Position numbers and translations under genes: made by a program. From Blastocatellia bacterium (GTDB lineage Bacteria; Acidobacteriota; Blastocatellia; Chloracidobacteriales; Chloracidobacteriaceae): a stretch of 64,000 nucleotides of DNA. Where the stretch lies: contig JAIBAN010000015.1 of assembly GCA_019695185.1 (NCBI GenBank), positions 41,610 through 105,609 on the forward strand. The letters are read 5' to 3'. Positions 51,001 through 57,400 of the stretch are shown one piece after another; the first letter of the stretch is position 1; every line of letters begins with the position of its first letter. The notes under the pieces are model-generated. The model made no database searches and was not told where the DNA came from. It saw only the letters and a list, made by a program, of their open reading frames with translations.

Positions 51001-54000
51001 GGGAGGCGGAACTCCCGCTTTCCTATGCCCAGCAGCGGCTTTGGTTTTTGGACCGGCTGGAACCTGAAAGTCCCTTTTACAATATTGCCGGAGTGGTCCG
51101 GCTGAAAGGCATGCTCAAGGTGGCGGCCCTGGAACAGGCTTTGCGGGAAATCGGACAGCGCCACGAGATTCTGCGCACCACGTTTCAGCAGGGCGAAGAG
51201 GCTCCGGTCCAGGTGATTGCTCCCGAGTTCACCCTGCAACTGCCGCTGGTTGACCTGACCGCCGTGCCGCTGGAAGAACGGGAACGCATCATTGAAGCCG
51301 AAGCCGCCACCGAAGCCCACCTGGGTTTCAATCTCACCACCGGACCCCTCCTGCGGGTGCGGCTCCTCCGACTGGCGGCGGATGAACATGTTTTGTATTG
51401 CACCTTCCACCATATCATTGGCGACGGCTGGGCAATGGGAGTGTTTGTGCGGGAACTGACCACGCTCTACGCAGCTTTTGCCGAGGGCAAGCCCTCGTCA
51501 CTGGCCTCCTTGCCGGTCCAATATGCCGATTTTGCAGCCTGGCAACGAAACTGGCTGCAAGGGGAAACTCTGGAACAACAGATGGGGTACTGGAAACAGC
51601 AGTTGGGCGGAAGCCTGCCGGTCCTCAACCTGCCAACCGACCGGCCCCGACCGGCCCGGCAGACCTTCAACGGGGCAGACCACCGGATTTTCATTGGTCC
51701 GGAATTGACCGACCGCCTCAAAACCCTGAGCCAATCCGCCGGCTCCACCCTTTTCATGACATTGCTGGCGGCATTCCAAACCCTGCTGCACCGGTATTCG
51801 GGGCAGACCGACCTGATTGTGGGAACCCCGGTGGCCAACCGCATCCATCCGGATTTGGAAAACCTGTTAGGGTGTTTTGTCAATACTTTGGCTCTGCGGG
51901 CGGATTTTTCAAATCCCCTGACCTTCCGGGAATTGCTTGCCCAGGTCAGCCAGACCGCTGTGGGAGGCTTTGCCCATCAGGACGTTCCGTTTGAACTGTT
52001 GGTGGAAACGCTGCGCCCCGAACGCGATTTCAGCCGCTCACCCATTTTCCAATGTATGTTTGTGTTGCAAAACACTGCGCAGCTTGCGCTTGACCTGCCG
52101 GGGCTGAACATCTCGCTGGAGGATGCCGCCAGCGGAACCGCCAAGTTTGATGTCACGCTGCTGGTCACCGAACGGGAAAACGGCCTGGAAGCGGTGTTTG
52201 AATACAACACCGACCTCTTTGACGCGCTCACCATCCAGCGAATGGCCGCAAATTTTGAAGTGTTGCTGGCTGGTCTGGCGGCGCAGCCGGACCAATTGGT
52301 GGCGGAGCTTCCTTTGTTGAGCGAAGCGGAAAAGGAATTGGTCCTGCACGGCTGGAATCAGATTGAAACCGGCTTTCCGGTTACAAGATGCCTCCATGAA
52401 TTGTTTGCTGCACAGGCAAGGCGCACTCCCGACGCAGTGGCGGTGGTTTGTGAGGGCACCCGGTTGACCTACCGTGAACTGGATGAACGCTCCCATCGTC
52501 TGGCTCTGCATTTGCAAGGTTTGGGCGTTGGTCCCGACATTTTGGTCGGCATCTGCCTGGAACGGTCACTGGAACTGCCGGTTGCGATTTTGGGAATTCT
52601 CAAGGCCGGTGGAGCCTATCTTCCGCTGGACCCGGCTTACCCGAAGGAAAGGCTGGCTTTCATGCTGGCGGACGCCCAGGTTCCGGTGGTGGTTACCGAA
52701 CAGGCCATGCTGGAGCGGTTGCCGGAGCATCAGGCAACCAATGTGCTGCTGGAAGAACTTGCCGACCTGAAACCAGTCGCAGCCGAGCTTGCCCAGACGG
52801 TCAATCCCAGCCATCTGGCCTATGTCATTTACACATCGGGTTCCACCGGGAAGCCGAAAGGGGTCATGGTCACCCATGCCAACGTGGTCCGCCTGATGGC
52901 CGCCACCGACTCGTGGTTTGGCTTTCACGAACAGGATGTCTGGACCCTGTTTCATTCCTTTGCTTTTGACTTTTCGGTTTGGGAAATCTGGGGAGCTTTG
53001 CTCTATGGCGGTCGGCTGGTCGTGGTTCCCTATCTGGTCAGCCGTTCCCCCGCAACTTTTTACGAACTGCTGTGCCGGGAACAGGTGACGGTGCTCAACC
53101 AGACGCCGTCGGCTTTCCGGCAATTGATGGCAGCCGAAGAGGAACTGGGACAAAACTCCAGGCTGGCCCTCCGGTATGTCATTTTTGGCGGTGAAGCCCT
53201 GGAACTGCAAAGCCTCAAACCCTGGATGGACCGGCATGGAGACGAGCAACCCCAACTCATCAACATGTATGGCATTACTGAAACAACCGTCCACGTCACC
53301 TATCGGCGGATACGCCGGGCGGATGTCGAAGCCCGGCGGGGCAGTGTGATTGGCCGCCCGATTCCTGACCTGCGCGTGTACCTCCTGGATGCCTGCGGGC
53401 AACCGGTTCCGATTGGGGTTCCCGGTGAAATGTATGTGGGGGGAGCCGGGGTGGCCCGTGGGTACCTCAATCGCCCCGAACTGACGGCGGAGAAATTCAA
53501 GTCTCGGGAGTCCTGGGAGTCCAGGGAGTCTGGGGAGTCCAGGGAGTCTAGGGAGTCTAGGGAGTCTAGGGAGTCTGGAAACCCGGAAAATCTTCATCAC
53601 CGTGTCACCGTGTCAGGTTTTGACTCCCCAGACTCCCAGGACTGTCCGCGCTGGTATCGCAGCGGGGATTTGGCCCGGTTTCTGCCCAATGGAGACCTGG
53701 AATATCTGGGCCGGATTGACCAGCAGGTCAAAATCCGGGGGTTCCGGATTGAATTGGGTGAAATTGAGGCGGCTTTGACTGACGTTCCGGGAATCCAGGC
53801 AGCCGTGGTGATGGTCCGCGAAGATACGCCCGGAAACAAGCGGCTGGTGGCCTATCTCAGGACTGAGGACTCAGGACTGCGGGCCGAGGCAGAATCAGAA
53901 AACCCAGTCCTCAGTCCTGAGTCCTCAGTCCTTGAAGCAGGCTCAGTCCTCAGTCCTCAGTCCTCAGTCCTGGCTTGGTTACGGAAACGGTTGCCCGATT

Positions 54001-54422
54001 ACATGATACCGGCAGCCTTTGTTCTGGTTGAAGCCTTTCCGCTCACCCACAACGGAAAAATCAACCGGGAAGCTTTGCCGGTCCCGGAAACAGTCCGGCT
54101 GGAACTGGATACCTCGTATGAAGCGCCGCAAACCCTGCTGGAGGAAACCCTGGCCGGCATGTGGGAACAATTGCTCGGTCTGGAGCAGGTCGGCGTCACC
54201 CACAGCTTTTTTGAATTAGGCGGACATTCGCTGCTGGCGACCCAGCTCCTGGGACGCATTCGCTCCACCTTTGGAGTGGATGTCCCGCTGCGGGCTTTGT
54301 TTGAAACTCCGACCATTCGCCATCTGGCCGGTCTCCTGGAGGAACAAATCCTGGAGCACCTGGAGTCAATGAGCGACGAACAGGCAGAACAGCTTTTATC
54401 CCTGCTGTCAAATCCGGTTTGA
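39078..54422 (+). CDS. NRPS-PKS hybrid synthetase: FAAL-ACP-C-A-PCP-C-A-PCP-KS-AT-ACP-C-A-PCP
   Basis: A 5114-aa cytosolic megasynthase. ATG 39078 follows GGAG by 2 nt, a poor but usable site. Domains by approximate residue: fatty acyl-AMP ligase 1-600 (YTSGSTSTPKGVMVTHGNLLHN); ACP Ser677; C1 765-1200 (HHIISDFWS at 895); A1 1235-1745; PCP Ser1799; C2 1855-2290 (HHIVADGWS at 1991); A2 2315-2845; PCP Ser2903; KS 2964-3392 (Cys3143, His3279, His3316); AT 3487-3840 (Ser3583, with VAGHS in place of HAFH/YASH); ACP Ser3919; C3 3978-4410 (HHIIGDGWA); A3 4435-4995; PCP Ser5051. The module with KS has no KR. Specificity residues in A3 read DFWNIGMVHK, the classical Thr code. A1 (DVYYLGGICK) and A2 (DVENVAAITK) match no code I know. 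A fatty acid is activated, loaded and elongated by two amino acids, a ketide and Thr. The C-terminal tail (MSDEQAEQLLSLL) looks like a docking helix for the next gene. Four heptamer inserts lie in A1, A2 and A3. Confidence 0.97.
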   Translation: MPTHTQRADCPSEFLTLVDLLRTRAAQAPEKVVYTYVTEGGAEPEQVTYAALDSRAQGIAAQLQEVTKPGDRAMLLYPQGLDFITAFFGCLYAGVIAVPAYPPHPSKPERSLPRLAAIAESAAPRVILTTSLIANRWKNGIANPETGSAETVGTAVGMSGGASGLTQCHWLATDNPEQFSSTGWQAPELSSGTLAFLQYTSGSTSTPKGVMVTHGNLLHNEQAMQASFETTAETVVAGWLPLYHDMGLIGNVLHPLFVGASCVLMSPSAFIQRPVSWLELIARYRATVSGGPNFAYELCLRRTTPEERAALDLSCWKVAFNGAEPVRSDTMDRFARAFAVSGFTPETFFPCYGLAEATLFVTGTGVGRLAPRLPVEPAGLTRDRIVEAKADDQNSQIFVGCGEVSLGNNVVIADPVKGCPALTDEVGEIWVSGPSVAAGYWGRTEETSRSFGATLAGSGQGPFLRTGDLGFMRDGQLFVTGRLKDLIIIRGRNHYPQDIEATVEAAHPALRTGCIGVFSVETAAEERLVAVAEVEPKMVRRLRPTAGEHSGPTPAANEIIASVRAAVVERHELQVYSVVLLAPGSIPKTTSGKIQRHLCRNKYTANTLEVVWSDTLQETAWKTGFDEDPKAVLLTLPPDERKFFLADVVRTQAAQAMRTSAAPIELDQPLAGFGLDSLAAVELKHRLETMFGISLPLTFLFGESSLLDLAAWIIPRLEPVSHDTLGQSSRALPVYSEMEQSAHPVALGSSQLTQAFTSLADLNEDVYPLSYGQKALWFLYKLAPESGAYNLPHAVRIQSEINLSALRQSFQRLTDHHAALRTVFKERNGVPVRVIHSQTEVDFTVVEAGSWSEAELNHKLAELSVQPFNLEQGPLMRVTLLTRSTTESILHLNLHHIISDFWSLVVLIEDLRRVYPAEVAGRPVFLPGNPASFTDFVNWEAGMVASAAGEQHFRYWQTALGKIKTVLELPTDKPRPQVQTYRGGAIPFRLNEDLSQRFREFVKTHGTTPYMTLLAAFQVLLHRYTGQDRILVGSPTLLGKDRVQYAHQVGYLVNPVVLQADFQTNSTFASFLSETRQTVIEALEHQDLPFPWLVQRLQPERDPSRSPVFQVMFAWHQAAELGDEGLVALAIGKGGVKMDVGGLQFESIALEQHVQQFDLSLVMAEVDDCLTGALQYNLDLFEAATIERMAGHFSALVADLLAHPEKPVSQLVLLPAAERNQLIFDWNRNPVPYPKDSCLHHLFEAQAAATPDGLAVVCDDEQVTYGELNRRANQIAHRLQKMGVGVDLPVGVCLQRSADLMAVLLGILKAGGAYVPLDPTYPAARLAYMLADSQAPVLITQTELVSNLPEYGGQVWFLDLERESLAAEPTANLPHTGLATNLAYVIYTSGSTGKPKGVCCGHRGVINLLFDIDGRRPVQSGWGGSWWTSLSFDVSVYEIFSTLLFGGTLHIPSDEVRLNSAAFLGWLQAHQIRSAYVPPFMLRELADRLSRENAVFPLRRLLVGVEPIAETLLAFINEKMPELCIINGYGPTEASICATLHTFDPQAARPDKNIPIGRPVQNTAVFLLDQNLQPVPVGVAGELYIAGDGLARGYLNQGALTVERFLANPFGLEQGDRLYRTGDIARYLADGNIEFLGRVDHQVKIRGHRIEIGEIEIALRAHPAVSEALVVARAVRAGEKQLVAYIIPRTEVRGLRSEAESENSVLSPQSSVLPFLRDRLPRFMVPAAFVFLKEFPLTPNGKIDREALPAPGRERVGVSGKLKAILTPTEELVVEIWSEVLQCGKLSILDNFFELGGHSLLATQVMARVRDVFQLELPIRSLFEAQTVGDFAALIDKVQRSGQGFEAPPIQALERTEDLPLSFAQQRLWFLDQLQPDNAFYNMPGAVRLQGWLNVEALREALSEILRRHEVLRARFQSVEGQPLITVSPVSLMRLETVDLSGLDEAQRDYEMERLAAGEAQKPFSLADGQLVRATLLRLAERDHVLLLTLHHIVADGWSIGLLVREVAVLYEACSRGEAAALPPLPFQFADFAAWQRTWLQGDVLERQLEYWKTKLAGPLPVLELPADRQRPALQSYRGASQKFVFPRELAAELRAASHREGVTLFMYLLAAFQTLLYRHSGQEDVIVGSPIANRTRTELEGIIGPFLNLLPLRADFSGEPTFRELLRQVKETTLAAYAHQDVPFELVVDALQPERDLSRNPVFQVLFQLENTPRVPLQMPGLTIAPLNFDKGTTQFDLSFDCAEHEHGLEIMVEFSTDLFAPLTIANLVTRFRTLLWNLVRTPEQSVAEVRLLDQGELEQVLAGWNRTMETLATDGFCFHQAFAIQAAQTPLAVAVVSPGEQLTYQQLDRRSSQLAHALQKLGVGPETVVGVCLEPAARMAVTLLGILKAGGAFLAIDPQAPTERLSYVLRDAGVAAVVTESRFASLWEHIGTNPMGEANKLNLFWLDEAAAVLAQEPETAPALPCDPDQLAYVLYTSGSTGTPKGVGVSHRALLSHNQAIVEQFELNPQDRVLQFASIAFDVAAEEIFPTWLAGATLVFRGETGLLAATDLVPLVERHQLSVLNLPASYWHEWVRELALDHPVWPRSLRLVVAGSEKVLAERFLEWKKLVPAGVKFLNAYGTTETTITSAVFNPAAAKTPVTGGSLPVGLPLSNTRLFILDARLNPLPTGVVGELHIGGTGLARGYIGRAALTAEKFIPHPFTSEPGARLYRTGDLARAWSDGTIEILGRTDQQVKVRGFRVEVGEIEAVLAQHPAVAEVVVVPWQDAANETQLVAYAVPKERVQGSGFRVQGEDQISPFTEDSLSILNSEFSILNWVAERLPKYMIPQVVVLDALPRTTNGKIDRRALPRPVVTAPPTETKAYQPPQTELEHAIAAIWRDVLRVDKVGLDHNFFEIGGHSLKLVQVHSRLRKQLRQNLQIVDLFQFPTIRTLAKHLTKGQAQPVASMSSTMLPKFVPTAARDLAIVGMSGRFPGAQNLETFWTNLRSGIESISFFSDAELTAAGLEPELIHNPNFVKAAGSLENPEWFDADFFGFNRLEAETMDPQQRVFLEVAWEALERAGYNPETAGKSIGVFAGVGQNTYLFNLYSNPRYGALANGLLGNSALGYQVMIGNDKDFLPTRVSYKLNLRGPSVNVQTACSTSLVAVHMACQSLLRNECEMALAGGVTINLLQRYGYYYEEGSVGSPDGHCRAFDAQATGTVGGNGVGIVVLKRLDDALADGDHIHAVIKGTAINNDGSNKVGFTAPSVDGQREVIAKALTAAEVAPETISYVEAHGTGTSLGDPIEIAALTQAYGDRANRCAVGSVKTNVGHLDTAAGVTGLIKTALALENGELPPSLNFSQPNPGIDFANSPFYVNTGLAEWKKNGTPRRAGVSSFGIGGTNAHVIVEEAPEAEVSAVFRPYFLLPLSARSQTALDRAAANLAEYFTTNPLVNPADAAYTLQLGRKHFAFRRTVVCSDLAQAVARLEQPQEGVLPLENPQIAFMFPGGGAQHVRMGFDLYDLEPVYRHHFDRCCDLLKPLLGCDLRTTIFPLEGQTEAAAQQLRRVSLALPALFVTEYALAQLWKSWGIEPQAMLGHSLGEYTAACLAGVFSLEDALALVVLRGQLFEEIPAGAMLSVPVSEVELLPSLTPELSIAAINGPHSCVVSGPVGAVEALEQSLSACSIDCRRVPIDVAGHSILVEGILEAFSKRVAQIRMHPPRIPFVSNVTGTWITAEAATDAKYWTRHLRQTVRFADGLATLTKDHQTILLEVGPGHTLSSLAKLHPDVVARTRAFPSLRHPRDPQSDVAFLTGTLGQVWAAGAIVDWTAFHAHERLHRMVLPTYPFERQRYWVEPGRVGGQFSADALACNTNGAEAAANGTNPGARAGTAPSLSALYRSSSYSTVERVSAVWQEVLGAKPQGTEADFFASGGSSLLAIQVLSRLREAFQVNLSIKEFFAVPTLGGLLHLVEEAGGGPAAASLPVISSVSREAELPLSYAQQRLWFLDRLEPESPFYNIAGVVRLKGMLKVAALEQALREIGQRHEILRTTFQQGEEAPVQVIAPEFTLQLPLVDLTAVPLEERERIIEAEAATEAHLGFNLTTGPLLRVRLLRLAADEHVLYCTFHHIIGDGWAMGVFVRELTTLYAAFAEGKPSSLASLPVQYADFAAWQRNWLQGETLEQQMGYWKQQLGGSLPVLNLPTDRPRPARQTFNGADHRIFIGPELTDRLKTLSQSAGSTLFMTLLAAFQTLLHRYSGQTDLIVGTPVANRIHPDLENLLGCFVNTLALRADFSNPLTFRELLAQVSQTAVGGFAHQDVPFELLVETLRPERDFSRSPIFQCMFVLQNTAQLALDLPGLNISLEDAASGTAKFDVTLLVTERENGLEAVFEYNTDLFDALTIQRMAANFEVLLAGLAAQPDQLVAELPLLSEAEKELVLHGWNQIETGFPVTRCLHELFAAQARRTPDAVAVVCEGTRLTYRELDERSHRLALHLQGLGVGPDILVGICLERSLELPVAILGILKAGGAYLPLDPAYPKERLAFMLADAQVPVVVTEQAMLERLPEHQATNVLLEELADLKPVAAELAQTVNPSHLAYVIYTSGSTGKPKGVMVTHANVVRLMAATDSWFGFHEQDVWTLFHSFAFDFSVWEIWGALLYGGRLVVVPYLVSRSPATFYELLCREQVTVLNQTPSAFRQLMAAEEELGQNSRLALRYVIFGGEALELQSLKPWMDRHGDEQPQLINMYGITETTVHVTYRRIRRADVEARRGSVIGRPIPDLRVYLLDACGQPVPIGVPGEMYVGGAGVARGYLNRPELTAEKFKSRESWESRESGESRESRESRESRESGNPENLHHRVTVSGFDSPDSQDCPRWYRSGDLARFLPNGDLEYLGRIDQQVKIRGFRIELGEIEAALTDVPGIQAAVVMVREDTPGNKRLVAYLRTEDSGLRAEAESENPVLSPESSVLEAGSVLSPQSSVLAWLRKRLPDYMIPAAFVLVEAFPLTHNGKINREALPVPETVRLELDTSYEAPQTLLEETLAGMWEQLLGLEQVGVTHSFFELGGHSLLATQLLGRIRSTFGVDVPLRALFETPTIRHLAGLLEEQILEHLESMSDEQAEQLLSLLSNPV
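44142..44216 (+). repeat. palindromic heptamer element in A1 (NRPS), site 2
   Basis: Left arm of GGACTGAGGTCCGAGG units, spacer GCAGAATCAGAAAA, right arm of CTCAGTC units; the arms of about 30 nt pair well. It is read in frame as RTEVRGLRSEAESENSVL plus a short tail, placed between the LVAYI strand and the RLPRFMVP motif of A1. No frameshift results. Confidence 0.9.
47431..47534 (+). repeat. AGGGTTC and TTCTCAA heptamer insert in A2 (NRPS)
   Basis: Four AGGGTTC heptamers (encoding VQGSGFRVQG), a unique spacer, then TTCTCAA/TTCTGAA heptamers (encoding SILNSEFSILN). It occupies the same loop as the A1 insert, before the RLPKYMIP motif, and stays in frame. The same two units occur together in the intergenic block at 34131-34441. 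Confidence 0.88.
53501..53643 (+). repeat. GGGAGTC nonamer insert in A3 (NRPS), site 1
   Basis: AGGGAGTCT/AGGGAGTCC units give (R)ESRES repeats; the far end carries the complement (GACTCCCCAGACTCCCAGG), so the insert is palindromic overall. It sits between ELTAEKF and YRSGDLARF, that is between core motifs A6 and A7 of A3. It lengthens the loop by about 35 residues, in frame. Confidence 0.9.
53858..53971 (+). repeat. palindromic heptamer element in A3 (NRPS), site 2
   Basis: Arms GGACTGAGGACTCAGGACTG and its near-perfect complement around spacer GCAGAATCAGAAAA, followed by a second run of CTCAGTC units after TTGAAGCAGG. It encodes SGLRAEAESENPVL and GSVLSPQSSVL. The loop is the same as in A1 and A2. 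A base change relative to the A1 copy is matched in both arms. Confidence 0.9.
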
Positions 54423-54447
54423 CAGTCTTTCCAAGGATTGAATTCAG

Positions 54448-57400
54448 ATGAAACCCAAGAATGTAGGCGAACGTCAGGCCAATTTGTCAGCCGCCAAGAA
54501 AGCCCTGCTCGAAAAACTGAACCGGGGCCAGGTCACGTTGGAGGACCCCTCCCGGACCATCCAGAAGCAGCCCCCCAGCGAGCACTACCCGTTGTCATTT
54601 GCCCAGGAACGGCTGTGGTTTATTGAACAACTGGAGGAAGGAAGCGCGACCTATAACCTGCCGGCGGTGGTTCATTTCAAGGGCACCTTGCAGATTGAGT
54701 GCCTGGAACAAAGCCTGAATGCGGTCATGCACCGCCATCAGATTTTACAGACCTCCTTTTGCAATGTTGCGGGGCAGGTGTTTCAACAGGTGTTTCCTGA
54801 CCTCCATCTGACGTTGCCGGTGGTTCCGTTGACGCATCTGACCGGAGAGGCGCAACAAACCGAGCTTCGCCGGCTGGCCAGCCTGGAAGCCCAACAGCCT
54901 TTTGATTTGACCAAAGCTCCGTTGCTGCGGGTCCAACTGCTGCAAAGTGGGGAAACGGACCATACTTTGCTTCTGACCATGCACCACATTGTGTCGGACG
55001 GCTGGTCCACCGGAATTCTGGTGCGGGAACTGGTCGAACAGTACACCGCCTTGGTGGAGGGCAAAACGCCCTCATTGCCCGAAATGACCATTCAGTACCG
55101 CGATTTTGCCGCCTGGCAACGGGAATGGCTGCAAGGGGACAACCTCAATTATCAGCTCAAATATTGGACCAGGCGGTTGGGCGGCCCCTTGCCGTTGCTC
55201 GATTTGCCCACTGACCGACCGCGCCCGGCGGTCAAACGGGATGTTGGTGCCTGTCACCGGTTCACCATTCCGGCTGAAACAACGGAAAAGCTGAACGCCT
55301 TTAGCCGCCAGGCCGGAGTCACCTTGTTTATGACCCTGCTCAGTGCGGTGAAAACCCTGGCGTTCCGCTACACCGGGCAGACGGACCTCATTTTGGGAAC
55401 CCCCATTGCCAACCGGCATCATCCCCAAACCGAAGGCTTGATTGGTTTTTTTGTCAACACGCTGGCACTCAGAACCGACTTGGCCGGCAATCCGAGCTTT
55501 CGCACCGTTCTGGCACGGGTGCAGGAAACCGCTCTGGGAGCCTATGGCCATCAGGATGTCCCTTTTGAACTGCTGGTCAAGGAACTGCGTCCGGAACGCG
55601 ACTCCAGCCGGTCACCGATTTTCCAGATGATGTTTGTGCTGCAAAACACCCCCAGTCCCAGGTATGAACTGGCCGGGCTGGAATTGAGCCTGGATGATGC
55701 CGAAACCGGTACCGCCAAGTTTGACATGACCTGGAATCTGGTTGAAACCGGGGATGGCCTGAAAGGGACGATTGAATACAACACGGATTTGTTTGATGCC
55801 TCGACGATTGCCCGCATGGCCGGACATTGGCAGTCCCTGCTTGCCGGAGTTCTGGAAAATCCGGATACGGCCATTTCCGACTTGCCCCTTCTGACCCCGG
55901 CGGAAATTGACCAACTGGCAGCCTGGAATGACACGGGGAAACCATATCCGACCGACCGCTGTTTGCATCACCTGATTGAAACCCAGGTTGAGCAGAACCC
56001 GGCTGCCGTCGCCGTGGTTGCCGATGACGAAACCCTGACTTTTGCCGAGTTGGAAGCACGGGCAAACCGGGTCGCGGGCTGGCTTCGGGCGCAATCCATC
56101 GGCCCCGAACATCTGGTGGGGCTGCACCTTGAACGCTCCGCCGCGATGGTGGTTGGTTTTTACGGCATTCTCAAAGCCGGGGCTGCCTATGTTCCCCTCG
56201 ACCCGGCCTATCCGATGGACCGGCTGGAATTTATGGCCACCGACTCCGGTTTGGCGGCGCTGGTCACCCAACGTAACCTGGCCGAACCCTGGGGAAAATC
56301 CGGCTTTCCGGTTTTAACCCTGGATGCCATGCCCGATGCGTCTTGGGGAAGCGATACCCCGCCTTCGGTTCCGCTTTCACCCAAGCAGCCAGCTTATGTG
56401 ATTTACACCAGCGGTTCGGCGGGAAAGTCAAAGGGGGTGGTGGTCGAACATGCCTCGGTGGTGAATCTGGCGTTTGCCTTGCGGGAAGCCGCGTATGCCA
56501 GTCTGGAAGGCACTTCTTTACGGGTGGCGGTCAATGGTTCGCTTTCCTTTGACACGTCGGTCAAGCAACTGGTGCAACTGGCTTTTGGCCATGCGCTCTG
56601 CGTCATTCCCGAAGCAATCCGGTTTGATGGTCATGCCCTGGTGGCCTATCTCAAGCGGCATCAGATTGAGGTTTTCGATTGCACCCCCACCCAGCTCCGG
56701 ATTTTGCTGGAGGGCGGATTGCTGGCCGAAACTAAACTCCCGTTACGGCTGGTTTTGATTGGCGGAGAGGCGATTGACGAACAGCTTTGGAACCAGTGCG
56801 CGGCGGTCCCGGCCATCGCTTTTTACAATGTGTATGGACCAACCGAATGCACCGTGGATACAACGGTTTTCCACATCCAGCCCGGAACCGTGCCCCAGTT
56901 GGGACATCCCATTCCCAATCTTCAGACCTATGTGCTGGACGGCCAGGAACGGCTGGTTCCGGTGGGCGTACCGGGGGAACTTTACATTGGCGGTGCCGGG
57001 GTGGCGCGGGGCTACCTGAATCGTCCCGAATTGACCGCCGAACGCTTTGTCAGGGTTCAGGGGAAAACCGGTGAAAAGATTGGCTCAGTCCACAGTCCGC
57101 AGTCCGCAGTCCTTTATCGTACCGGTGACCGGGTGCGGCGGCGGGTGGATGGTTCGCTGGAATTTCTCAATCGGACTGATGACCAGGTGAAGCTGCGCGG
57201 GTACCGGATTGAACTGGGGGAAATTGAAACCCTGTTGCGCCAGTTTCCTGCGGTGGCCGAAGCCGTGGTCGTGGTGCGTGAGGACCAACCGGGTGACCAG
57301 CGGCTGGTGGCCTATCTCAGGACTGAGGTGAAAGGACTGAGGACTGAGCATTCTGATTCTGTCTCAGTCCTCAGTCCTCAGTCCTCAGTCCTTGAAGCAG

